Origin: Brachionus rotundiformis
Lineage: Eukaryota; Rotifera; Eurotatoria; Ploima; Brachionidae
Assembly (NCBI GenBank): GCA_016802295.1
Contig: JAESIW010000199.1
Location: 210,095 to 274,094, forward strand
DNA length: 64,000 bases
Direction of reading: 5' to 3'
Shown here: positions 1 through 11,800 of the stretch, in pieces
How positions within the stretch are numbered: the stretch's first letter is position 1
Layout: every line of letters starts with the position of its first letter
Notes under the pieces: model-generated
Database searches by the model: none
Told to the model about the DNA's origin: nothing
Seen by the model: only the letters and a program-made list of their open reading frames with translations
Program-made: the position numbers and the translations under genes

Positions 1-2488
1 ATGGACAAGAAGGAAATTTCCGAAAATTATGAGCGAATAGTCGAGATGGACACGCGCCGCGGCTCTGTTGCCATCAAAAAATCCGACTCGAGTGACAAAA
101 AGGAATTTACCTATGATGCCGTATACGACTGGAAGTAACCAGTTTACTCTGCTTAATGTCTTTTAAAATCCTAATTTAATCTAATTAAGCTCAAAACAGA
201 TTGACCTCTATGAGGAAACATTCCGACCATTGGTAGAATCGGTTCTGGACGGCTTTAACGGGACAATTTTTGCTTATGGACAGACCGGTACAGGTAAAAC
301 ATTTACCATGGAAGGTGTGCGCTCAAGTAAAGAACTACGTGGTGTCATACCCAACTCATTTGACCACATATTCAGCCACATATCGCGCAGTACAGACGAA
401 CAATATTTGGTTCGTGCACAGTATTTAGAAATTTACCAAGAAGAAATTCGCGACCTGCTGCACAAGGATCAGTCGAAGCGGTTCGAGCTCAAAGAGAGCC
501 CCGACAAGGGAGTCTATGTCAAGGACTTGTCTGCTTTTATTACCAAAAACGAGACCGAAATCGAGCATGTGATGAATGTAGGCAACCAGAACAGGTCTGT
601 AGGCGCTACGAACATGAACGAGCATAGCTCTAGATCTCATGCCATTTTCATAATCACCATCGAGTGTAGCCAAGTGTACGCAGATGGTGAGACACACATT
701 AGGGTCGGTAAGCTCAACTTGGTAGATCTTGCCGGAAGTGAGCGCCAAGCAAAAACAGGCGCCTCAGGAACCAGACTAAAGGAAGCCACCAAGATAAATC
801 TGTCCTTGTCAGCCTTGGGAAACGTCATCTCAGCACTGATCGATGACAAGAGCACGCACATTCCGTATCGAGACTCAAAGCTCACCAGACTTCTCCAAGA
901 TTCCCTCGGAGGCAATTCCAAAACAGTAATGGTCGCCACAATCGGACCGGCCTCGTACAACTACGAGGAGACCCTGACGACACTTCGCTATGCCAACAGA
1001 GCCAAGAATATCAAGAACAAGCCCAAAATCAACGAAGATCCAAAAGATGCCATGCTCAGGCAGTTCCAAGAGGAAATACAGAGAATAAAGGCCTTGTTGG
1101 AAAAGCAGGGCGGTCCGAAAAAATCCCGCAAGGGCAAGAAGAACCGCCGTGTCAATGAAGATGGTGAAGAGATCTTCGAAGATGACCCAGAGGATGTCGA
1201 AGAGGTGATGAAACGCGAACAGCAAAGACTTGACCAAGAAAAGCAGAACATTTTAAATGACAAAAATTTGATCGCTTCCGAAAAAGATAAGCTGTTGAAA
1301 GAGATGAAAGAAAAGGAGAAAGAGTTGGAACGAGAACAAGAGGCTAAGATGCAAATGATGAGCAAATTGAAGGCTATGGAAAGCAAGCTTTTGAGTGGCA
1401 AGAACATAGTGGATCATACGAATGAACAAGAGAGACGGTTGCAGGAGAAGCGGGCCATTTTGGCCGAGGAGAAGCGCAAAGAGCGCGAAATACAGCAGTT
1501 GTTGGAAAAGGAGGAAGAGAATGTGATTGAGAAAAATGAGGGATATATCAATTTACAGCAAGAGGTCGACTACAAGACCAAAAAATTGAAGAAGTTTTTT
1601 GCCAAATTTCAGCAATTAAAGGAGGAAATAAAAGACTTGAATGAAACTAATAGCAAAGAGCGCCAAGAGCTCGAGCAGACACAAACTGATCTAATGAAGG
1701 ACATTAAGCTGAGACAGTTGATTATTGAAAATTTTGTACCCAAAGATGAAAAGGAAAAGCTGCTCAATAGGTTGTATTTTGATGCAAATGAGGACAAATG
1801 GAGGCATAAAGTTATTACCAAAGAAAGCGCCAAGTCTCAAAATGAGATACAAATGGCCAGAAGACCCATTTCGGCTTATGGACTGAATAGGGCTGTGACC
1901 AATTTTGCGCGCAGTGCTGCCCAGAGTCTGAATCCGAGATTCATGGGCGAGAATATTTTGTTTCTGGAGCTTGACCTGCCAAATAGGACTACCAGAGACT
2001 ACGAGAGTCCTACGCTAGCACCACATTTACAATCTGCACTTGACACCGCTCTTAATGCCGAAGAGGACATTGAAATAGATAATTCGTAAGTTGTTTAAAA
2101 TTAAAAGTCTGATAATTTTTAGACATGATATTTAAATGAATAAATAAGCTAAATTTTAATATAAAATAACATAAATATAATTATACAATAAAAAAAGGAT
2201 GTATAACCCTGCATTTAAAAATAATGTTTAGGTATGATTAGGTAATTAAGAAATAATGAAAGCAAATTATATTAAGGTTGAAAATTAATTTTATTCTAAA
2301 TTATCAGATATGATTGTTAAATACTAGAAGTTTTATTTTAAATTGTTTTATCTTTTTTAGAAAAATCAAGCCAAAGACAAAAAAGTAAGCTAAACTTTTT
2401 TTTATCTAAAAGAAATTATTTTAATTATTAAATTATTTTTAGATCTGGTCGAAAGAAAAAACAGTCGAATAGGAACTATGACGATTGA
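1..2488 (+). CDS. KIF3B: Kinesin-II motor subunit KIF3B (5' end outside window)
   Basis: Exons <1-134, 190-2085, 2361-2384, 2443-2488 (699 codons before the stop). This is a plus-end microtubule motor that pairs with KIF3A and KAP for anterograde intraflagellar transport. Seen: P-loop GQTGTGKT (276-299), switch I NEHSSRSH, switch II DLAGSERQ, the neck signature RAKNIKNKPKINEDPKDA, an acidic/basic linker, a long coiled coil (about residues 330-560) and a globular tail. KIF3B rather than KIF3A is chosen from the tail (MESKLL, NIVDHTNEQ, NRTTRDYE) and the basic C-terminus supplied by the last two exons. The ATG at base 1 is internal: the first beta strand of the motor domain lies upstream. Phases agree at all three introns; exon 3 is a 24-nt micro-exon, and ignoring it would end the protein at an in-frame TAA (2087). 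Confidence 0.95.
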
Positions 2489-3686
2489 TTAGACCAATAT
2501 TAATTTAAAATTTTTATTAATGAATAGTAATTAAATTTAAAATATATTGTAATAAATTTATTTAAAATAATACACTTTAAAATTGAAATTTTTAGCTTAT
2601 TAAATATTATCTATGTTTTAAATAATCATGTGTAGCAATTAAATAATTTACAAAAATTAAATGCATAAATATAATTTTTAATTGAACAAGGAAAAAATTC
2701 AGTCACAAATTAAATTGTCAAAATTTAATGCTTATTAAAAAATTTGAATCTTTTTTTTTTATTTGTAAAATTTAAAGGCTTTTTCCTTCGAATAAGACAA
2801 AAAAAATAGCACTTCAATTATTCAGAATATCTTGTACACATACGCTCTAAAATTTATTGGTGGATAGGAATTTAATATAATGAATGATGTGTTTATTTTT
2901 GTCTTATATAAAATCTCCAAAAGTATTAGTCGTTAAAATTAGATTTATCTATATATGAGTGAAATTTTTGTTGATTCATTGAAAATTTAATCAGTTACTT
3001 AATTATTTTTAATCATCCATCCTGATTTTAGTTTAAACTAAAGGCCAATTTATTTAATTAATTATATTTCTAATTTTAAAATAAATAAGACATCCATTTA
3101 AAATTTAAATTTAAGAAACAAGTAAATTATTTTTAAAATAAGCTGAAAAGACTTATACCTAGATAAACAAATTTCTGAATAATCATTTAATTTTTGACTT
3201 TTTTGTGGCATTTAATATTGATAAAATAATGACTATCAAAAATATCTTAATTTTACATTAAAATTTATTGGTATTTTTAAATTGAAAGTTATTTTATTTT
3301 TCTATCAGACAATTTTATAATTACTATAAAAGTAGCGCATTATCTTAAATTTGAAATTAAGGTAATTTAAATAAGTAAGACAAATTTTTGCCAAGTTCTG
3401 TCTTGTACGCCAAAAATATACTAAATATACACTGAACTTTGAAACATGTTAATTTTTATTTGAAAATAATCTAAAAGATTCAAATTTAAAATATCTTTAG
3501 TTTGCATTCACAAATAATTATACATTTAATAGAAAAAAATAAAAGGATCAAAGTTTAGTCCCAGCTAAAACACACATATTTAGACATCATGCTTAAATAA
3601 TAAAGCTTCTATACAATTGATATTTTATTATTAATATTATTTTTATTATTATTTTATTTAAAAAGCTTTAGAATTAAGTCTTTTAA
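2489..3686. other. Intergenic, AT-rich, no gene seen
   Basis: Between the KIF3B stop and the HADHA start. No ORF, RNA gene or repeat was recognised. It presumably holds the KIF3B 3' UTR and the HADHA promoter. Confidence 0.6.
2551..2556 (+). terminator. Poly(A) signal AATAAA, KIF3B
   Basis: Canonical AATAAA 63 nt past the KIF3B stop. In DNA this AT-rich the hexamer is common, so position is the main support. Confidence 0.4.
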
Positions 3687-6320
3687 ATGGCTGCGTTGAG
3701 ACAATTGATCACCAAATGTGCACATACCAACAAAATTATACTAAACACTAAAGTTTCATTTCCACAAATTCGCTACATTTCTACAACTCTTAGACAAATG
3801 ACAGGTAAAGAATATAAGGAAACAAATTTCTCATCTTTATTTGTTTTTGTTTCAAGACCGTAAACATATCCAATTGACCTATAGAGATGAAATAGCAGTA
3901 ATTAAGATTGACTCACCAAATTCAAAGGTAAATACTTTAAGCCGTGAAATGTTTCCAGAATTTACCTCGGCATTGGAAGAAGTAAGCAACAATGAAAATT
4001 GCCGCGGTGTTGTTTTAATATCTGGCAAAACAAGTGGTTTCATCGCAGGAGCAGACATAAAAATGATCGAGTCTTGCAAGACCCAAGATGAAATTTACCA
4101 ACTGTCCAAAATGGGACAAAAGATATTTTTCGATATGGAGCGCTCTAAGAAGCCTATTGTGTCGGCAATAATGGGTCCATGTCTTGGAGGTGGTCTGGAA
4201 GTTGCCTTGGCAACACATTACAGAATTGCTGTCAATGACAATAAAACTGTTGTTGGCTTGCCAGAAGTGAAGCTCGGTCTTTTGCCAGGCTCAGGTGGAA
4301 CTCAGCGTTTGCCCAGATTGGTCAGCGTTCCTGACGCTTTGGACATGGCTCTCACTGGCAAAATGGTCAAGGCCAAAAAAGCCAAGTCTCTCGGCTTGGT
4401 TGACATGCTGGTTGAACCTCTGGGACCTGGTATTTCCACTCCAGAAAATAGAACTCTAGAGTATCTGGAAGATGTGGCTGTCCAAGTAACTAAACGCTTG
4501 GCCAAAGATGGTGTTAAGCAAAAAAAGAAAGCTCTGGCCAGAAGTAAGTTTGGATTCAAACTAAATACAAAAAATAACACAAAAAAATATATTTTAATTA
4601 ATTTAAACAATTATTTATCTATTAATGAGCATAGTTATTTAAATTTCTATTTTTAAAATCAAAATTTATAAAAAAAATATTTTGTATAAAAAAGACAGTT
4701 CTGTTTTATATATTTTTAAAAAATTTTAATTTGTTGACTAACAAGTCTTTTGTTATCTGTAGACCTGACTGACAAGGCTTTTGAGTACCAATTTGTGCGC
4801 AATTATGTTTTCAATCAAGTGAAGTCAAAAATAATGGGCCAAACCAAAGGTCTGTATCCAGCGCCCCTAAAAATCCTAGAAGTAGTCAAGACAGGCATTG
4901 AAAAAGGCCCGGAAGCCGGCTATGAAGCCGAAGCTCAAGTAACCAAGCCAACTTAAGCTGAAATAAATCTACAAATTGCATTTTAAAGGGTTTTGCTGAG
5001 CTGGGAGTTACCGATGAGTCCAAAGCACTGATCAATTTGTTCCATGGACACACTAGCTGCAAGAAAAACCGCTTTGGCAATCCTCAAGTTGAAGTGAAAA
5101 ACATTGGTGTGCTTGGAGCAGGTCTAATGGGCGCTGGTATCGCCTCGGTAAGCATTGACAAAGGATACAATGTCTTACTCAAAGACATGACCAATGCTGG
5201 TCTAACTCGTGGATACAATCAGATTGCCAAGACCCTGAAAGACGCTGTCAAGCGAAAGCGTTTCTCTCAAATCCAAGCTGACCAAATCATCAGTCGCCTA
5301 TCCCCTCAGCTAACATTTGATAAATTCGACAAGCTAGACATGATAATCGAAGCTGTCTTCGAGGACATAAATATCAAACACCGTGTCCTCAAGGAAGTTG
5401 AATCAATCACTCTTCCACACTGTATCTTTGCCACCAACACCTCAGCATTGCCCATAACCGATATTGCCAAGGGTAGCTCAAGACCAGAGAAAGTAATTGG
5501 CATGCACTACTTTTCGCCAGTAGAGAAAATGGAGCTTTTGGAAATAATAACAACTGATGTTACTTCCAAAGATACCATAGCCTCGGCTGTACAAGTTGGA
5601 TTGAAGCAAGGAAAAGTAGTCATTGTGGTCAAAGATGGCCCAGGCTTTTATACCACTAGAATTTTGTCCGTAGCCTCGGCAGAATTGTTTAATTTATTCC
5701 AAGAAGGTGTAGAGCCCAAGGACATAGACCGAGCATCGAAGGCGTTCGGTTTCCCGGTCGGCAATGCCACCTTGTTGGACGAGGTTGGCATCGATGTAGC
5801 CTCTCATATAGCTGAGTACTTGTCGAAGGCTTTGGGCGAGAGCGCCTCGAGCAGAGCAGGTATACCCATTCTCAGAGACTTGGTAAAGAATGGCTACACT
5901 GGTCGCAAAGCTGGCAAAGGTGTGTACATTTACGAGGCCGGCGTCAAGGGCTCGGACAGACAGGTCAATCCTGGATTCTATGAAATTATCAATAAATATA
6001 AGCTAGCTGCGCCAGCGTCGGTAAAGAACGATACCGAGACCATTCAGTGGAGACTGGCCACCAAGTTTATCAACGAAGCGGTGCTTTGTTTGCAGGAGGG
6101 AATTGTCGCCTCGCCAACTGAAGGAGACATTGGTGCTGTATTTGGTCTAGGCTTTCCACCAATGAAAGGTGGACCCTTCAAATTTGTCGACCTGTACGGC
6201 GCTGGCAAAATAGTCGACAGACTCAAATCGTTCGAGCAAATCTACGGCGCTTCGTTCAAGCCTTGCGACTTGCTCGTCGACTATGCCAAAGATTCATCCA
6301 AAAAATTTTATTCATCATAA
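3687..6320 (+). CDS. HADHA: Trifunctional enzyme subunit alpha, mitochondrial (enoyl-CoA hydratase / 3-hydroxyacyl-CoA dehydrogenase)
   Basis: Exons 3687-3804, 3857-4543, 4763-4938, 4989-6320; 770 aa, close to the human 763. It catalyses hydration and NAD-dependent oxidation in mitochondrial long-chain beta-oxidation, in complex with the HADHB thiolase. Seen: an Arg/Ser/Thr-rich N-terminus without acids, as expected of a targeting presequence; a crotonase domain with the oxyanion motifs FIAGADI and CLGGGLEVA and the segment GSGGTQRLP; a linker with TKGLYPAPLKI; a Rossmann NAD site GAGLMGAGIA; the catalytic His region GMHYFSPVEKMELLEI; and a C-terminal dimerisation domain ending near VFGLGFPP and FVDLYGA. 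Introns are 52, 219 and 50 nt, with phases 1, 1, 0. No key residue appears lost. Confidence 0.97.
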
Positions 6321-7464
6321 ATATAATTTATAAAAAAATATTAATTTTTAAAAACACGATTAAATAATTTAAAATTAGTTTTGATCAGATTTATAATATA
6401 ATAAATTAAATATATCATTAACTAATTATTTTGTTTATTTTTTTTTCACTTAAAGATAAAAACACCCACCTTTTGAAATAAAATTTTACTCAAATTATCT
6501 TTTAGAATAAGAAATTTATTTAATTTTTGAATTTAAGTGTAATTTTAAATATAATTGAATTTTTAATAACAAACCAAAAATTTATTATGCTTTTTTGGTT
6601 TAATAAAAATTATCTAATAACCTAAAAACTCTTTTTATTTTTAATTACAAAAAAAATAGAAATTAAATATTAAATTAAATAGACCTTAAAATCAATAGTA
6701 ATGATAGCTTTTATCATTTTTTAGTTCATTTATCTCTTTTATTATTTTGATTACGAGAATTGGTTGAAATTATCAAATTATTTTTATATTTTGCTTGATC
6801 GGTGAATGACCACGAGTCTGCCCTATTTCGAGTTTTTTTCCAAATTTCGAGTGAGACTCGACTTAAAATAATGATACTTTTTTTCTAAAGATTTTGATAA
6901 ATTTTAAAGTTTTACCTTAATATAAAAAATTCCTGTAGAATTCTCTGAAATACAGCTGATAATTTAATTTTATTTAATTTTTTATCTCGATATAATTATC
7001 TTTTTTTGGAATTTATTTTCTTACCTTGAATATTTTTCAAAAGTCTTTTAAAAAAGATTATTTCCGATTCAAAATTAAAAGGACTTTTAGTTTTTATTTG
7101 TTTACCATTTTGGTTCAACTCTGGCTCATAAGCATAAACAACAACTTTATATTAAACTTCATTTTAAAGGCTCAACTTTACTCAAATATTTTATTTAATT
7201 AATTGAGAAACCAGGAAAAGATAAGAGATTGTTATAAATAAATTTTGAACTAATAATTATTAAAACTATTAATGACTTTATAAAAGTGACATATCTATCA
7301 TACCATAGACCATTTTGATTCTAAAAGGTTTAATTAACAACTATCTAATAAATAATTTTATTGTTAAAGGAAAATTTTAAATATTTTGGTATTCATACAG
7401 AAAACAAACAAGAAAACAAATATAAAAAATGAGAATTTAATTTTAAAAATCAATTAATCTAATT
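6321..7464. other. Intergenic between convergent genes
   Basis: Separates the 3' ends of HADHA (+) and the receptor-like gene (-). AT-rich, with no coding or RNA signal seen. Confidence 0.6.
6400..6405 (+). terminator. Poly(A) signal AATAAA, HADHA
   Basis: AATAAA 80 nt past the HADHA stop, the most likely cleavage signal in this AT-rich trailer. Confidence 0.35.
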
Positions 7465-8341
7465 TCAAAATTTTGACTCTATGGCAGATATTATTTTTTC
7501 ATAGCGGCACTTTGAGCACCGGTTCAACTCTGCACCGAACAATTCATAGCATCTGTTCTGATAAATTGGATCAGTATTGATACATTTGAATCGTTTTACC
7601 TTGAGTACATCATACCTACATCCACTGTACCATTTTGCACATTTTATACACATCAATTTTCCATAGTGGTAGCGTACAGTGCTATCTGATATTTCACATC
7701 CGACACAGATGCTTCCTTCCGGGGCAGATGGCCATCGATTATAGGCCCTTAAAGGCCGTCCTCGTCTGCCAACTTTGAATCTCATACCAACTGAAAGACA
7801 CTTTTTGAAGCGACATTTCCTACATGCGATCCTTAATCCGACACAGTTGCATCTGCCATTGGTTTCGCATTCCAAGCTTTCGCGTATTGGATAAGTTCGC
7901 TTGAAAAAACTGCGACAATTAATACAAACATCTGGACCATAGATAGACGTCTTGCTTTCCAAAGATTCACATACTGGACAAATATTTGAATTGCAATAAC
8001 TTGACTTGACTAGACTTTTAAGAAATTCTCTTTCACTTTGGTCTTCATAATCTGACCAATCTTCCATTTTTATTTCCATTGCATTTTCTTTTTCTCTCTC
8101 TTGATTTTCTTCATTATTTTTATTCTTTTTTAAAAACTCTTAAATTAATTGAAAAAAGAAAGTAAAATATTTTTTAAAATCAAATTTATTTATTTTATAT
8201 TAATCTACTGTATATATTTTCAGAGTCATCGTCGAACTCGGCAATAACAAATTTCAAAAACTCGACCACTTGACCAAAGTCTTGTCTACTAAAATCGTTT
8301 AGAAAAACACAAAATTTTTCTTTTATTTCTTTTAAATTCAT
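7465..8341 (-). CDS. Nuclear-receptor-like protein with two zinc modules and no ligand-binding domain
   Basis: Exons (minus) 8341-8209 and 8138-7465, phase-1 intron of 70 nt; 268 aa. Residues 1-44 form a short helical-looking domain. Module 1 (about 98-157) keeps nuclear-receptor spacing: C-x2-C, C-x2-C, x15, C-x5-C, x8 (usual 9), C-x2-C, then x4-C, with FFKR after the fourth Cys and a GRRGRP basic tail. Its P-box region is CINCRS instead of the usual CEGCKG. Module 2 (about 189-255) is divergent but keeps C-x2-C, C-x2-C and a final C-x2-C-R-Y-E-K-I. The protein ends right after module 2, so no ligand-binding domain exists. Probably a DNA-binding nuclear protein; target unknown. A start at 8079 would lose the N-terminal exon, which is supported by the paralogue at 11754-12414. 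Confidence 0.8.
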
Positions 8342-8817
8342 TTCTTTTCTCTTTTTTTTTTCTTAATTTTAATTTAAAAAAAAATCTATTCTATTCCTCG
8401 ACGTGGTTTATTTTTAGACTAACAAAAAACTATAGACCTACAGTTTGAATAATTCATATTTAACATTTCATTTGTACAATTGATTTGTTTTTTTTCTAAA
8501 TTTTTTACTTAATTTTTATTCTTAATTAAATCCTTCGAAATTAAAAACAAAAAAAATTCTTTAAATTTTAAAATAATTTATTCAAATAAACTGGAAAAAA
8601 ATCCAAATTGCTTAGCTATCATTTGGATAGATGGTCGCGCCTTGTAACATTGGATTTTTATCTTTTAACATGTGCATTTAAATTTTAAAAAATAAATAAT
8701 TAAAATATAATTTTTTTATTTAATTTTTTTGTTTTACATAAACAAGCTTTGGAAAAAAATTATTTTGAGTATAATTTTTTTGAAAATAAAATTTAATAAT
8801 AATTAAAATAATTAAAT
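8342..8817. other. Intergenic, same-strand neighbours
   Basis: 476 bp between the CEP112 stop and the receptor-like gene start, both on the minus strand. It should hold the CEP112 3' UTR and the downstream promoter. No motif recognised. Confidence 0.5.
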
Positions 8818-11800
8818 CTAAATGGATGCGGTGTCGGACGAATTGACCAAATGATTTCGTTCGTCCAACTCGCTTTGCAGGACTATTGCACGCTGCTGAA
8901 GACTATCGATCTGATTTTTTAAAGCACTTATGGTTTCTTCATAATCTTTTTTTACCTCTATTGGCATCAAACCCTTTAGTTTTTCCTCATACTGCATTTT
9001 CAATTTGGTAACATATTGGTCTTGTTCTATAGATATTTGCTTGAGTTTTTTCTCCGCATTTTTGTACCTAATTACTTCTTGATGCAGCTCTTTTTCCAGA
9101 TTAGCTATCTGACTTTGACAGTACTTTTTGACGGAATTTTTCTCTTCCTCAATACGAACAAAGGAATCATTTTTTTCCCTGTCCAAAGTATCCTTTAGTT
9201 TTCTGACTTCTATTTTTGACTTTTCCAAATCATCTTCCAATTCCGAAATAGTACCATTTAATTTTTTCACTCTTTCCTCGGTTTGCCTCTGCAAACGCTC
9301 TATATCAGCCTCGTACTGCTCCTCGACTTCCTTCAGCTTTTTCTTATAAACCAATTCATCTTGGTCTATTTTTATTTTCAAATTTTCGATTTCGGTCTCA
9401 TAGTTGCGGTTTATTTTGTTCTTTTCGTCCTCTCGTAGGAGCCCAAGCTCAGCTATTTGGTGCTTTCTTAGGCTGTTTGCATCGACCAACTCCTGTTCCA
9501 AGTTCATCACCTTGTTCTCGAGTTCATTGATTGTCTTTAAAAAGAAAAATAGTTATTTTATCTCAACAAGCTTCGATGGTGTAGTGGTTATCACATCTGC
9601 TTTACACGCAGAAGGTCGCGAGTTCGATCCTCGCTCGAAGTACTTTTTTTGCCATAAATAATTAATTGTCTTAAATCAAACCATTGAATTATTTTTTTAA
9701 TAAATTTTTATTCATCTCTACATATTCATTTCTAATGACCAAAATATAAGTGGTCAAGTAACCTTAAATTTTTAGCTCGCTTTTCGATGCCGATATTTGC
9801 CATGGTTCTAATTAGACACTGAATTCACTTCAAGAATATGACCAGGAAATTGGAAAAAATCTTAATCATAGCCAAAATTTTTTATTAAATTTTAATCTTT
9901 CTGCTTTAAAACTTTATGGCAAACAATCCAATTAACTCTTAGTTCCAGAAAAAAGCAATGATTTTTGAATGACTTGATTTGGTCAAATTTAAATGGAATA
10001 TGCATCCCAGAAGATTAGAGAAGACTATAGAACTAAAAAAAGTTGGTTTTAGTGCTTTTGGTTTAGTATTTTATTTGACCAAGTAAGAAAATATTAATTT
10101 GGCAAACAGATTTATCTTCGAATGCAAACAAATAAAGGGAAAATGGCAAGTTCTTTGTACCAAAGAGTATATACACCAAATAAACAGATCTATTTCTATT
10201 TTACCTTGTTTAAGTCATCAATTTTTTGGTTGTAGCCCTGATTGCTTTCCAACACTTGATGCTGGTATGACTGTTGAATTTGATTGTAAAAATTTTCCTG
10301 ATTTTTAATAATTTTTTGTATTTCATAATCATGGTCATTTTTTAATTTTGTCTTTTCGTCCTCAAATTTATTAAACAAATTATCCAATTCATTTTTATGG
10401 GCATTCTTCAGCTCTTCCATTTGTTTATTAAACTCTTTAGTTTGCTTATCCTTGCTCAATTTAGACTTGGCCAAATCGCTCTCACATTTGCTTATCTGTT
10501 CGCGCATTTCCTCATACAGTCTGTTCGAATTAGCCTCTATGTCCTTCTTCAACTCGTTCAACGCTGCCTCTGCCTGAACCTTTTGTTGTTTGATTGTATT
10601 CATGGCATTAGCCAGCTGATTGTCCTTATCCCTAGTTAAAAATAATGATTTCTGTTTGTCAGATTTGCCAAATTAGCTTTACTTAATAGTTTGGGAAAAA
10701 TGGTCACATTTTTTTTCCATTTCAGCCTTGCAGTTGGCAAGCTCATCTTTCAAATTTTGGATCCTTTTCTTCAATGTGTCACTTTCCTTGGATTTTTCTG
10801 CATAACTTGACTCCAATTTAGAATTGAGAGCCGTAATCTCTTTCTTGTGGCTATCTCTTGCTCTGTGCATACTATGCTCCAAGTCAATGTTTTTCTTATT
10901 CTCCTCTTTAAGACGTTTTTCCAATGTTTCGATCGCGCTTTGTTTTTCTCTGTTATCTGCTTCCAATGATTTTATCAGCATTATGTTTTTTTCCATCTCT
11001 GTTTTCAACAAATTGGTTCGATTCTCAAGTTCCATAATAATTTTGTCCTAAATTTTAAATTAATTTAGATTTAATTAGACTCAGCAAAAGTATTTATTTT
11101 GGCAAAAATAAAAAAATTTCTGGTAAAACCAGCGGTTGTTACATTTATGCTTTGCTGGTCATTGTATTCCTGTTCCACTTTTCTTAGCCGTACATTAGTT
11201 TCGTCGACTAAGTCTTGGAACGCCTTGGCATGCTGAACCTGCATATCAAATTTGTCTTTTTCATATTTGCTTATCATTTCATTAAACTTTTTTTCCGTGT
11301 CAAAAAGACGCTTTTCATAGGTGCCCTCGGTCCGGTTTCTTATCTCACTCAATCTGTTCTCGCTCTCTTCTCTCTGCGAGCTTAGCTCTTTATTCAAATT
11401 TTGTACTTAAAAACAGTCAAAAATTAATTAAAATTTTAGCGCCTAATTAATATTAATTACTTTTTTTCTCAAGTGAATATATATTCTCTTCATAGTCTTT
11501 TTTCTTTTTGCAGAAGCTGGACTTGATGGACTCTAGTTCACTGTTTTTCCTGTCAAGTATTTTCTGTATTTCGTTAGTGTGCATCTGCTGTAGGCTACAT
11601 TTTTCTTCCTTGAATCTGGCCTCTAGCAAGCGCAGTTGGTAGTCGAACTAAAAAAATAAAATTATCCAATTTGAACCAAGTGACTCCACATTAGATCTTA
11701 AATTTCCTTATTTATAGAGGACATTTTGTTGGTTGGACAGCTTTCAATTCAGAATGCATCTTGTTCAGATTAAAGAAGACTTTTCCAAGTTTATCAAAAA

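Noticed and set aside
425..1833. Minus-strand ORFs under KIF3B
   Set aside because: Antisense shadows of well-supported kinesin exons; their translations show no domain.
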